This document shows positions 55,097 through 63,376 of a stretch of 64,000 nt of DNA, piece by piece. The notes under the pieces were generated by a model that saw nothing but the letters and a program-made list of their open reading frames with translations, was not told the DNA's origin and did no database searches. The DNA is from Piscinibacter gummiphilus (GTDB taxonomy: Bacteria; Pseudomonadota; Gammaproteobacteria; Burkholderiales; Burkholderiaceae_C). The position numbers were made by a program, and so were the translations under genes. Each line of letters opens with the position of its first letter. Position 1 is the first letter of the stretch. Location of the stretch: contig NZ_CP136336.1 of the NCBI RefSeq assembly GCF_032681285.1, positions 669,001 to 733,000 of the forward strand. The letters run 5' to 3'.

Positions 55097-56197
55097 TCAG
55101 GCGGGGTACCAGGCCCCCAGCACACGCGGGCCGCTGGCGCCTGTGACGGCGCTCAAGTTGCCCGGCAAGCTGTGGGCATGCCTATAGGCGAGCCATGCGA
55201 AGGCGGCAGCTTCCACGTGCTGCGCCGGCAGGCCGCGCGCGTCGCTCGGCCGCACGGCCATGCCGGGCAGGTGATGGGCCAGGCGCCCCATCAGGTGCAG
55301 GTTGAGGGCGCCGCCTCCGCAGACCAGCAACTCGCTCGCATCCGACGCGTGAGCCTTGACCGCATCGGTGCAGGTCACCGCCGTGAGTTCGCACAGCGTG
55401 GCCTGCACGTCGACGGGATGACAGGGCCCATGCGCCCGCAGGCGGCTCTCGAGCCAAGTGACGTTGAAAAGATCGCGGCCCGTGCTCTTGGGTGGTGGTT
55501 CCGCGAAATAGGGTTCCTGGAGCAGCAGGTCGAGCAGGCCGCGTTGCACGGTCCCTTGCGCTGCCCAGGCGCCATCGGCGTCGAAGCGCTGGCCGGTGTG
55601 GCGCAGGCACCAGAGGTCCATCAGCACGTTGGCCGGGCCGCAGTCGAAGCCGGTGGTGTGGCCATCGGCGAGCAGGGCGGTGAGGTTGCTGATGCCGCCG
55701 AGGTTGAGCACGGCCCGCGTCTCACCCGCCTGGCCAAAGAGCGCGCGGTGGAAGGCGGCGACAAGCGGCGCGCCCTGCCCACCGGCGGCCACATCCCGCG
55801 TGCGGAAGTCGGCCACCACCGCGATGCCGCTGCGTTCGGCCAGCAGGCTTGGATTGTTGATCTGCCATGTGTAGCCGAGGCCGGGCCGGTGACGCACGGT
55901 CTGGCCGTGGCTGCCGATGGCGCGCACGGCGCGCGCATCGACGTTCGCGTTGGCGAGCAATTCGGCCACCACCTCGATGTAGAGCGCGGCCAGCGCATTG
56001 GAGGCGAGCGCCGAGCGGTGCAGCTCGTCGGCGCCGGAGGTGTTGAGAGCCAACAGCTCTTCACGCAGCGCTTCCGGGAACGCCCGGTAGGCGTGCGAGA
56101 CAACCCTCGGAAAGCCGCTGGCCGAGAACTCGGCCAGCACGCCATCCACCCCGTCGAGCGAGGTGCCCGACATCAGCCCTGCAAACAATTCAGCCAT
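55097..56197 (-). CDS. anmK: Anhydro-N-acetylmuramic acid kinase
   Basis: 366 residues. FAGLMSGTSLDGVDGVL is the ATP/substrate loop at residues 5-21, GSHGQTVRHRP near 112, and the ASKHA-fold segment AVLNLGGISNLTALLADG near 160. It phosphorylates and opens anhydro-MurNAc released from cell-wall turnover. It lies 19 bases downstream of the M23-peptidase gene on the same strand, so both probably serve peptidoglycan turnover and recycling. Confidence 0.94.
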   Translation of the reverse strand: MAELFAGLMSGTSLDGVDGVLAEFSASGFPRVVSHAYRAFPEALREELLALNTSGADELHRSALASNALAALYIEVVAELLANANVDARAVRAIGSHGQTVRHRPGLGYTWQINNPSLLAERSGIAVVADFRTRDVAAGGQGAPLVAAFHRALFGQAGETRAVLNLGGISNLTALLADGHTTGFDCGPANVLMDLWCLRHTGQRFDADGAWAAQGTVQRGLLDLLLQEPYFAEPPPKSTGRDLFNVTWLESRLRAHGPCHPVDVQATLCELTAVTCTDAVKAHASDASELLVCGGGALNLHLMGRLAHHLPGMAVRPSDARGLPAQHVEAAAFAWLAYRHAHSLPGNLSAVTGASGPRVLGAWYPA

Positions 56198-56216
56198 CGC
56201 CGAATTGTGCAGCGGC

Positions 56217-57605
56217 TCACTCGGCTTGGGCGAATCGGTAGGGGTTGGCCTTCGCCACTTCGAGCTGCTGGCGCAGCCCCCGCGCCACGGCGGTGAACTG
56301 CGCGCGCGATTCGGGCGCGAGTTCGACCGCCTCCGAGGTCTTGGCGATGACCAGCGGATCCTGGTGCTGGCCCTTGACCTTCACCTCGAAGTGCAGATGT
56401 GGGCCGGTGGCCCAGCCGGTCGCGCCGACGGCCCCGATGCGTGCGCCCTGTTCGACGCGCTCGCCCTTGCGCACATCGATGCGGCTCAGGTGACCATAAA
56501 GCGTGGTGCGCTCGTTGCTGTGGCGCACCTGCACGACGTTGCCGTAGCCGTTCTGCCAACCGGCGAATTCGACGACGCCATCGCCGACGTTGCGCACCGG
56601 CGTGCCGGTCGGCGCGCCGTAGTCCACGCCGAGGTGCTGGCGCCAGACCTTGTGGATCGGGTGCATGCGCATCGAGAAACCCGAGGTCACACGCGAGAAC
56701 TCCATCGGGCTCGCGAGAAACGCCCGGCGTTTGCTCTGGCCATCGAAGCCGTAATAGCCGCCCTTGCTGTGCGCATCCTGGTACCAGACAGCGGAATACG
56801 TGCGGTTGTCGTTGACGAATTCGGCGGCGAGCACGCGGCCCGAGGCCTGGTTCCACGTGATCGGCTCGCCATCGGCGGTGAGCGCTTCGTAGACGACGTG
56901 GAAGCTGTCGCCGCGGCGCAGCTCGCGGCGGAAGTCGATGTCGGTCGAGAACATCTCGGCCAGCTGCGTGGCCACGGGGTCGGGAATCTTGGCTTCGTCG
57001 GTCGCGGCAAAGAGCGAGCTGCGGATCGTGCCCGTCCCGGTGCGCACTTCGCTTTCGAGCTTGGCCGTTTCCACACCGGCGAGGAATTTGTCGCCGACGC
57101 GGGTGATGCGCAGGCGCGAGAAGTGGGTGCCGAACTGGTCGCTGTTTTCTGCGGGGTAGCGGGCGATCAACTCCTCCAGCACGCCCGACTCGTCGATGCG
57201 CACCCGCACGATCTTGCCGGCGCGGCCTTCGAGCAGCTTGCGCGCGGTGCGGTCGCTGCGGATGAAGGCGGCGGCGGTGACGTCGGCCACGCTCAGGCGG
57301 GCCAGCAGGCTGTCGGCGGTGTCGGTCGGGCGGGTCAGGTCGTTGCGATAGAGCTGCAGCGTGTGGCTCGCGAGCGCTTCCAGCTGCGACGAGATGTCTT
57401 CGGGAGTGACGATTTCCGTCACCATGCGCCGCGGCAGGTCGGCCGCATCGGGGGCCAGCGGCGCGATGCCGAAGGCGGTCACGCCAAAGCCCATCAGGCC
57501 GGTGACGATCAGGGTGGTGAGGGTGCGCGGGTGGCGACCGATGAACTGGGTGAGGCGCGAACCGGCCGCAACCGCGTCGCGCTCAAGCGTTTCCAACGAA
57601 CTCAA
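56217..57605 (-). CDS. M23-family peptidoglycan endopeptidase
   Basis: 462 residues. An N-terminal membrane helix (about 28-52) anchors an extracytoplasmic region with an OapA/LysM-like part (about 90-190). The LytM domain has zinc ligands in RQHLGVDYGAPTGTP (His and Asp, near residue 325) and the HLHFEVK pair near 403; YGHLSRIDVRKGERV lies between. It cuts peptide cross-links in the wall. It precedes anmK and is divergent from tyrS. Confidence 0.92.
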   Translation of the reverse strand: MSSLETLERDAVAAGSRLTQFIGRHPRTLTTLIVTGLMGFGVTAFGIAPLAPDAADLPRRMVTEIVTPEDISSQLEALASHTLQLYRNDLTRPTDTADSLLARLSVADVTAAAFIRSDRTARKLLEGRAGKIVRVRIDESGVLEELIARYPAENSDQFGTHFSRLRITRVGDKFLAGVETAKLESEVRTGTGTIRSSLFAATDEAKIPDPVATQLAEMFSTDIDFRRELRRGDSFHVVYEALTADGEPITWNQASGRVLAAEFVNDNRTYSAVWYQDAHSKGGYYGFDGQSKRRAFLASPMEFSRVTSGFSMRMHPIHKVWRQHLGVDYGAPTGTPVRNVGDGVVEFAGWQNGYGNVVQVRHSNERTTLYGHLSRIDVRKGERVEQGARIGAVGATGWATGPHLHFEVKVKGQHQDPLVIAKTSEAVELAPESRAQFTAVARGLRQQLEVAKANPYRFAQAE

Positions 57606-57713
57606 TTTTGATCGGGGGGCACAAAGGCCCCGGGCTGCAAGCGCCGCGCGAGCGATGCTCTGGTTGATCTTCTCGTCCTGGGGCGTCCACTAGAATCGCG
57701 GTCGCCGTTGCGG

Positions 57714-57768
57714 ACCCCATTCACGGGGTGTTCCGTCGGGTGCGGCGCAGTATAAGCGGCACCCTTTT
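57714..57768 (+). promoter_or_regulatory. tyrS leader with two hairpins
   Basis: ACCCC/GGGGT (57714-57729) and GGGTGC/GCACCC (57738-57764) can form, the second followed by TTTT. A TAGAAT at 57691 might be a minus-10. The second hairpin looks like a weak attenuator 50 bases before the ATG, but no T-box or other known switch is recognised. Confidence 0.3.
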
Positions 57769-57820
57769 CGTCCCCCGCATTGCCTGACTCCCGGAAAACC
57801 CCTGAGGTTCCCTTTCTCCT

Positions 57821-59068
57821 ATGTCTTTGTCAGAAGAAAAGACCTCCCCCGCGCCCAAGTACCCCGTCACCGACAAGGTGCTGGAGGCGCTGGCCATCAG
57901 CCGCCGGGGATGCGATGAGCTGCTTCCCGAGGCCGACTGGCTGGCCAAACTCGCTCGTTCAGAAGCAACGGGCGTGCCACTGCGCATCAAGCTGGGCCTC
58001 GACCCGACCGCGCCCGACATCCACGTCGGCCACACGGTGGTGCTCAACAAGATGCGCCAGCTGCAGGACATCGGCCACCAGGTCATCTTCCTGATCGGTG
58101 ACTTCACCTCAATGATCGGCGACCCCTCGGGCCGCAACACCACCCGCCCGCCGCTCACGCCCGAGCAGATCAAGGCCAACGCCGAGACCTACTACAAGCA
58201 GGCGAGCCTGGTGCTCGACCCCGCCAAGACCGAGATTCGCTACAACAGCGAATGGAGCGACCCGCTCGGCGCACGCGGCATGATCCAGCTCGCGGCGCGC
58301 TACACCGTGGCGCGCATGATGGAGCGCAACGACTTCCACGACCGCTTCAAGGCCGGCACGCCGATCAGCGTGCACGAGTTCCTCTACCCGCTGATGCAGG
58401 GCTACGACTCGGTGGCGCTCAAGAGTGACCTCGAGCTCGGCGGCACCGACCAGAAGTTCAACCTGCTGATGGGCCGCACGCTGCAGGCCGAATACGGGCA
58501 GGAGCCGCAGTGCATCCTGACGATGCCGCTGCTCGAAGGGCTCGATGGCGTCGAGAAGATGTCCAAGAGCAAGGGCAACTACATCGCGATCACCGAGCCG
58601 GCCAACGGCATGTTCGCGAAGATCCTGTCGATCAGCGACGAGCTGATGTGGAAGTACTTCACCTTGTTGAGCTTCAAGCCCGAAGCCGAGATCGCGAAGC
58701 TCAAGGCCGAGGTCGAGGCGGGTCGCAACCCCAAGGATGCGAAGGTGATGCTCGCCAAGGAGATCACCACACGCTTCCACAGCGCTGCAGCGGCTGACGC
58801 GGCCGAGGCCGACTTCAACAACCGCGCGCGTGGCGGGGTGCCCGATGACCTCCCCGAGGTGTCGCTCAGCGGTGCGCCGCTCGGCGTTGGCGCATTGCTG
58901 AAGCAAGCCAACCTCGCCCCTTCGAGCAGCGAAGCCAACCGCTTGATCGACGGCGGCGGTGTGCGCATCGACGGGAGCGTGGTCAGCGACAAAGGCCTGA
59001 AGCTCGATGCTGGCACCTACGTCGTGCAGGTGGGCAAGCGCAAGTTCGCGCGGGTGACGCTGGCCTGA
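57821..59068 (+). CDS. tyrS: Tyrosyl-tRNA synthetase
   Basis: 415 residues. Class I motifs HVGH (in [10 protein letters not shown], near residue 71) and KMSKSKGN (near 248) are intact. [17 protein letters not shown] is the tyrosine-site segment and an S4 RNA-binding domain ends the protein ([17 protein letters not shown]). It belongs to the longer, TyrZ-like type. The ATG has TTTCTCC-type weak Shine-Dalgarno context upstream. Confidence 0.96.
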   Translation: MSLSEEKTSPAPKYPVTDKVLEALAISRRGCDELLPEADWLAKLARSEATGVPLRIKLGLDPTAPDIHVGHTVVLNKMRQLQDIGHQVIFLIGDFTSMIGDPSGRNTTRPPLTPEQIKANAETYYKQASLVLDPAKTEIRYNSEWSDPLGARGMIQLAARYTVARMMERNDFHDRFKAGTPISVHEFLYPLMQGYDSVALKSDLELGGTDQKFNLLMGRTLQAEYGQEPQCILTMPLLEGLDGVEKMSKSKGNYIAITEPANGMFAKILSISDELMWKYFTLLSFKPEAEIAKLKAEVEAGRNPKDAKVMLAKEITTRFHSAAAADAAEADFNNRARGGVPDDLPEVSLSGAPLGVGALLKQANLAPSSSEANRLIDGGGVRIDGSVVSDKGLKLDAGTYVVQVGKRKFARVTLA

Positions 59069-59073
59069 GCCCG

Positions 59074-59433
59074 ATGCGGCGTCGCGCTTTGCTCGGGGTG
59101 TTGCTCGCAGCAGCGTGCGCTGCAAACGCGGCACCCAACGCCGCCGAGCAGGCCCGCATCCAGCGCCTGATCGCCTATGTCGAGGCGCAGACCACCATCC
59201 GCTTCGTGCGCAACGGCTCGGCCTATTCGTCGAAAGACGCCGCCACCTTCCTGCGCAGGAAGTTCGAGAAGATGGGCGAGCACGTGACGACGGCCCAGCA
59301 GTTCATCGAGCAGATCGCGTCGAAGTCGAGCACGACCGGCGAGGTCTACCAGATCCGTTTTCCTGACGGCCGACAGGTCCCGGCCGCGCGCTTCCTCGGC
59401 GATGAGCTCAAGCGCATGGACGACGGCCGATGA
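59074..59433 (+). CDS. DUF5329 exported protein
   Basis: 119 residues with a signal peptide (residues 1-20, AAACAANA). The mature part is small and helical ([53 protein letters not shown]), matching DUF5329. It follows tyrS by five bases and overlaps dtd by four. Function unknown; periplasmic. Confidence 0.84.
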   Translation: MRRRALLGVLLAAACAANAAPNAAEQARIQRLIAYVEAQTTIRFVRNGSAYSSKDAATFLRRKFEKMGEHVTTAQQFIEQIASKSSTTGEVYQIRFPDGRQVPAARFLGDELKRMDDGR

Positions 59434-59873
59434 TCGCGTTGATTCAGCGTGTGCGCGGCGCGCGCGTGGAAGTGGCGGGCCGCATCACCGGCCGCATCGA
59501 GCAAGGCCTCCTGGTCTTCGTGTGCGCGGAGCCGGCCGACACCGAGGCGCTCGCCGACAAGCTCGTCGCCAAGCTGCTCAAGCTGCGCGTGTTCTCCGAC
59601 GAGGCCGGCAAGATGAACCGCAGCGTGGCCGACGTGCAGGGCGGCCTGCTCATCGTCAGCCAGTTCACGCTCGCCGCTGACACCTCCGGCGGCAACCGCC
59701 CGAGTTTCACCAACGCCGCGCCGCCCGAGCTTGGCCGCCGCCTCTACGAGCGTGTGCTGGCCACGGCACGCGCGCAGCACCCGACGGTCGGCGAAGGCGA
59801 GTTCGGCGCCGACATGCAGGTGCACCTCGTCAACGACGGACCGGTCACCATTCCGATCACGCTGCGTGCGTAA
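59430..59873 (+). CDS. dtd: D-aminoacyl-tRNA deacylase
   Basis: 147 residues, full length. [17 protein letters not shown] start, the [17 protein letters not shown] active-site segment near residue 76 and the C-terminal NDGPVTI loop are all present. It removes D-amino acids from tRNA. Sitting just behind tyrS is fitting, since D-Tyr-tRNA(Tyr) is the classical substrate. Confidence 0.95.
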   Translation: MIALIQRVRGARVEVAGRITGRIEQGLLVFVCAEPADTEALADKLVAKLLKLRVFSDEAGKMNRSVADVQGGLLIVSQFTLAADTSGGNRPSFTNAAPPELGRRLYERVLATARAQHPTVGEGEFGADMQVHLVNDGPVTIPITLRA

Positions 59874-59876
59874 ACG

Positions 59877-59899
59877 AAAAGGCCGCCCGAAGGCGGCCT
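59877..59899 (-). terminator. Terminator between dtd and the Bug gene
   Basis: AGGCCGCC/GGCGGCCT form an eight-base stem around four bases. On the minus strand the stem is followed by TTTT, so it fits the end of the Bug gene; with the A run upstream it may serve dtd weakly. Confidence 0.7.
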
Positions 59900-59921
59900 C
59901 GTCACGAGCGGCAAGAACCGT

Positions 59922-60890
59922 TCAGTCCGCGTACTGGCCCGCCGCCTTGATGATCGGCGTCCACTTGTTGATCTCGTCGGAGACGAACTTCTTGTGCTCG
60001 GCCGGGTTCGCGCGGGCATCCGACACGATCACTGCGCCGAGCGACTCCTGGTTCTTCACGAAGGTCGGGTCCTTCAGCGCCGCCTTCAGGGCGGTGTTGA
60101 GCTTGTCGATCACCGCCTTGGGCGTGCCCTTGGGCGCGTAGACGCCGTGCCAGATGGTCACGTTGAAGCCCTTCAGGCCTGCTTCATCCAGCGTGGGCAG
60201 CTTGGCCAGCGCCGGGGTGGCCAGGCGCTTGGTCGTGCTCACCGCAAACGCCTTGATCTTGCCCGCCTCGATCTGGCCGGTGGTGTTGGTGGTCTGGTCG
60301 CACATGATGTCGACCTGGCCGCCAAGCAGGTCGTTCATGGCCGGCGCGGTGCCCTTGTAAGGCACCGGGGTCATCTCGACCTTGATCGTGCTCTGGAAGA
60401 GCAGGCCGCACAGGTGCGAGGCCGAGCCCAGGCCGGCGTGGGCGAGGTTGATCTTGCCCTTGTTGGCATTGATCCAGGTCGACAGCTCGCTGTAGTTGTT
60501 GGCCGGCAGGGTGGGGCGGCCCACGAGCGTCATCGGCACTTCGTTCACGAGGCCGACGTACTCGAAGTCTTCGAGCGGCTTGAACTGCAGGTTGCGGTAC
60601 AGCGCCACCGAGGTGGCCATGTTCACGTGCGTGAGCAGCAGCGTGTAGCCATCGGGGGTGGCCTTAGCGACCTTCGAGTTGCCGAGCGTGCCGCCGGCAC
60701 CGGCCACGTTGTCGATCACGATGGTGGCATTGCCCAGCGGCTTGCGCACGGCTTCGGCGAAGTCGCGTGCCACCTTGTCGGTGGGGCCGCCCGCGGCGAA
60801 TGGCACGACGATGGTGATGGCCTTCTCGGGGTAGGCAAACACACTGGTCGCTGCGAATGCTGCAGCGCAAGCGATCAGGAGCTTCTTCAT
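59922..60890 (-). CDS. Bug-family (TctC) periplasmic binding protein, orphan
   Basis: 322 residues with a Sec signal (MKKLLIACAAAFAATSVFA). ITIVVPFAAGGPTDKVARDFAEAV and DNVAGAGGTLGNSKVAKATPDGYTLL are the Bug motifs. No transporter membrane genes are near. The promoter contains the same TACGTAGTTCCC motif as dctP, 69 bases before the ATG. Ligand is probably a carboxylate. Confidence 0.92.
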   Translation of the reverse strand: MKKLLIACAAAFAATSVFAYPEKAITIVVPFAAGGPTDKVARDFAEAVRKPLGNATIVIDNVAGAGGTLGNSKVAKATPDGYTLLLTHVNMATSVALYRNLQFKPLEDFEYVGLVNEVPMTLVGRPTLPANNYSELSTWINANKGKINLAHAGLGSASHLCGLLFQSTIKVEMTPVPYKGTAPAMNDLLGGQVDIMCDQTTNTTGQIEAGKIKAFAVSTTKRLATPALAKLPTLDEAGLKGFNVTIWHGVYAPKGTPKAVIDKLNTALKAALKDPTFVKNQESLGAVIVSDARANPAEHKKFVSDEINKWTPIIKAAGQYAD

Positions 60891-60958
60891 GGCGGGGTTC
60901 CCTTCGGGGGTTGATCGGACCCGGGAATGCTAGAAGCGCCGCGCCCGCCGGGCATGGC

Positions 60959-60970
60959 GGGAACTACGTA
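60959..60970 (-). promoter_or_regulatory. TACGTAGTTCCC motif before the Bug gene
   Basis: Second copy of the 12-mer found before dctP, again pointing at the gene. A minus-10-like TAGCAT (60927-60932 on the minus strand) lies 26 bases downstream, so the motif is in an activator-like position. Confidence 0.5.
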
Positions 60971-60991
60971 ATGGTTCGGCCGTAGTGGGCT

Positions 60992-62251
60992 TCAACCCAC
61001 GCTGCGTGTGTCGTCGATCACCTTGCCGTCGTTGGGCAGGCTGCCGGGTGCGCACAAGGCCACGTCGCCGCGCAGCTTGGTCACCTCGCGTATCGCTTCG
61101 GCCATGCGCTGCGTCAAGGACTCGGCAGACGAGGCGGTCTCCACCTGCAGCGTCATCTGGTCGTTGGCCATCTCGCCGCTGATCACGAGGCGCCCACGGC
61201 CGGCTTCGGGGAAGCGCTTCAGCACCTCGGCCACCTGGCCCGGATGCACGAACATGCCGCGCACCTTGGCGGTCTGGTCGGCGCGGCCCATCCAGCCCTT
61301 GATGCGGGTGTTGGTGCGGCCGGTGGGGCAGTGGCCGGCCAGCGTGGCCGAGAGATCCCCGGTGCCGAAACGCACCAGCGGGTAGTCGGCGTTGAGAACG
61401 GTGACCACCACCTCGCCCACCTCGCCGGGCGGCACCGGGTCGCCGGTGCCGGGGCGCACGATCTCCACGATCACGCCCTCGTCGAGCACCAGGCCTTCGC
61501 GCGCGGCGGTCTCGTAGGCGATGAGGCCCACGTCGGCCGTGGCATAGGACTGGTACGCCTCCAGGCCGCGTGTGCGCAGCCAGTCGCGCAGGGCGGCGGG
61601 AAAGGCCTCGCCACTCACCATCGCCTTCTTCAGCGAGGGCAGCGAGATCCCCGTCTCGGCCGCTTTCTCGAGCGCAATGCGCAGGAAGCTCGGCGTGCCC
61701 GCGTAGCCGTCGGGCCTGAGTTCGACCATCGCCTGCAGCTGCAGCTCGGTGTTGCCCACGCCGCCGGGGAAGACGGTGCAGCCGATCGCATGCGCGCCGC
61801 TTTCCAACATCGACCCCGCCGGCGTGAGGTGGTAGCTGAAGCTGTTGTGCATCAGGTCGCCCGCGCGAAAGCCGGCCGCCCAGAGGGCACGCGCGGTGCG
61901 CCAGTAGTCGCGTGCGCGGCCTTCGGGTTCGTAGATGGGGCCGGGCGACTGGAACACTCGCTGCGCCCCATTGCGCCCATGAAGGCTCTGCCAGCCGATG
62001 GCCGAGAAGCCGCCGAACGGGTCGTGTGCGCGCTCGGCCTTCTGGCGCTCCAGCAGCTCGTGCTTGCGCGTCACGGGCAAGGAGGCGAGCGCTTCGCGCG
62101 AGGTCACACCCGCGGCATCGACGCCGGCGAAGCGCTCGGCGAAGGCGGGCGTCTTCAGCGCCGCCGCCACCTGATGCGGCAGTGCCGCCATCAGGCGGGC
62201 TTCGCGCACGGCCGGGTCTCGGTGCTCCAGCGCGTCGTAGAACTCAGTCAT
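60992..62251 (-). CDS. Phenylacetate-CoA ligase-like AMP-binding enzyme
   Basis: 419 residues, the size of PaaK-like ligases. YAGTPSFLRIALEKA near residue 183, SGEAFPAALRDWLRTRG near 213, YATADVGLIAYET near 240 and the FGTGDLSATL segment near 307 follow the PaaK fold; the usual glycine-rich loop (SSGTTG) is altered here to FQSPGPIYEPEG. It probably activates an aromatic or branched carboxylate, or has lost normal nucleotide handling. It overlaps the small upstream gene by eight bases. Confidence 0.8.
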   Translation of the reverse strand: MTEFYDALEHRDPAVREARLMAALPHQVAAALKTPAFAERFAGVDAAGVTSREALASLPVTRKHELLERQKAERAHDPFGGFSAIGWQSLHGRNGAQRVFQSPGPIYEPEGRARDYWRTARALWAAGFRAGDLMHNSFSYHLTPAGSMLESGAHAIGCTVFPGGVGNTELQLQAMVELRPDGYAGTPSFLRIALEKAAETGISLPSLKKAMVSGEAFPAALRDWLRTRGLEAYQSYATADVGLIAYETAAREGLVLDEGVIVEIVRPGTGDPVPPGEVGEVVVTVLNADYPLVRFGTGDLSATLAGHCPTGRTNTRIKGWMGRADQTAKVRGMFVHPGQVAEVLKRFPEAGRGRLVISGEMANDQMTLQVETASSAESLTQRMAEAIREVTKLRGDVALCAPGSLPNDGKVIDDTRSVG

Positions 62252-62546
62252 CGCGATCGCTCCAGCCCGCCAGTTTCTTTTTCAAGGCCGCCACGTAGTC
62301 GCGCAGCTCGGCCGCACTCTTGAAGCATTGCACCTGCCAGTCGGGCGAGCGGGCGGGCTGTTTCACCGTTTCGACCTTCAGCTGTGCGCCGTCGACGGCA
62401 GCACGGGCAATCGCGGTGCCGCGCCTTTCAAACACGCCGCCTCGTTCGGTCAGGCCCGCCTCGCGCAGGTCGCGCTTCAAACGCTGCAAGGCCTCGTCGG
62501 GCTTGAACGGCGGTGCCGCAAAGCCCCAGCCTTCGTCTTCACTCAT
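62244..62546 (-). CDS. Small conserved-looking hypothetical protein
   Basis: 100 residues. The middle (AIARAAVDGAQLKVETVKQP) and end (FKSAAELRDYVAALKKKLAGW) are helical and charged; there is no signal peptide or cysteine. It lies between the livF gene (10 bases) and the ligase gene (overlap), so it is part of this operon. No family recognised. Confidence 0.7.
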   Translation of the reverse strand: MSEDEGWGFAAPPFKPDEALQRLKRDLREAGLTERGGVFERRGTAIARAAVDGAQLKVETVKQPARSPDWQVQCFKSAAELRDYVAALKKKLAGWSDRDD

Positions 62547-62556
62547 GCCAGCCCCT

Positions 62557-63363
62557 TCATGCCAACCAGCGCTTGCGCCGCTTGTAGCTCTTCACGTCGC
62601 GGAAGCTCTTGCGGTCGCCGCCACCCACGCCGAGGTAGAACTCCTTCACGTCCTCGTTCTCGCGCAGCGCCTTCGCTTCACCGTCCATCACCACACGGCC
62701 GTTTTCCAGGATGTAGCCGTAGTCCGAATACTTCAGCGCGATGTTGGTGTTCTGCTCGGCCAGCAGGAAGGTCACGCGCTCCTTGGTGTTGAGGTCTTTC
62801 ACGATCTCGAACACCTCGCTGACGATCTGCGGCGCAAGCCCCATCGAGGGCTCGTCGAGCAGCACCATCTTCGGGCTGGCCATGAGCGCGCGGCCGATGG
62901 CACACATCTGCTGCTCGCCGCCCGAGGTGTAGGCCGCCTGCGACGTGCGGCGCGTCTTCAGGCGCGGGAAGTAGGCGTAGACCTTCTCCAGCGTCTCGGC
63001 GACCGCGGCCTTGCCGTCCTTGCGCGTGTAGGCGCCGGTGAGCAGGTTTTCCTCGATGGTGAGGTGGGCGAAGCAGTGCCGGCCTTCCATCACCTGCACC
63101 ACGCCGCGGTTCACCATCTCGGACGTCGACAGCTTCTCGATGCGCTCGCCGCGCAGTTCGATCGAGCCCTTGGTCACCTCGCCACGCTCGCCGGCCAGCA
63201 GGTTGCTGACCGCGCGCAGCGTGGTGGTCTTGCCGGCGCCGTTGCCGCCGAGCAGCGCCACGACCTTGCCATCGGGCACCTGCAACGAGACCCCCTTCAA
63301 CACGAGGATCACGTGGTTGTAGATGACCTCGATGCCGTTGACGTTGAGGAAGACGTTGCTCAT
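62557..63363 (-). CDS. livF: Branched-chain amino acid type ABC transporter ATPase (LivF)
   Basis: 268 residues. Walker A GGNGAGKTTT near residue 40, signature YTSGGEQQM near 147 and Walker B MVLLDEPSMGL near 170, with a C-terminal KEFYLGVG segment common in LivF. A roughly 20-residue basic tail (RKSFRDVKSYKRRKRW) is longer than in E. coli LivF, as often seen in transporters linked to acyl-CoA ligases. It energises uptake with the binding protein encoded 13 bases upstream. Confidence 0.92.
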   Translation of the reverse strand: MSNVFLNVNGIEVIYNHVILVLKGVSLQVPDGKVVALLGGNGAGKTTTLRAVSNLLAGERGEVTKGSIELRGERIEKLSTSEMVNRGVVQVMEGRHCFAHLTIEENLLTGAYTRKDGKAAVAETLEKVYAYFPRLKTRRTSQAAYTSGGEQQMCAIGRALMASPKMVLLDEPSMGLAPQIVSEVFEIVKDLNTKERVTFLLAEQNTNIALKYSDYGYILENGRVVMDGEAKALRENEDVKEFYLGVGGGDRKSFRDVKSYKRRKRWLA

Positions 63364-63376
63364 CGCGTTGCCGCCG

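Noticed and set aside
57606..57820. tRNA or T-box riboswitch before tyrS
   Set aside because: No cloverleaf, no T-box sequence and no specifier stem can be made out.
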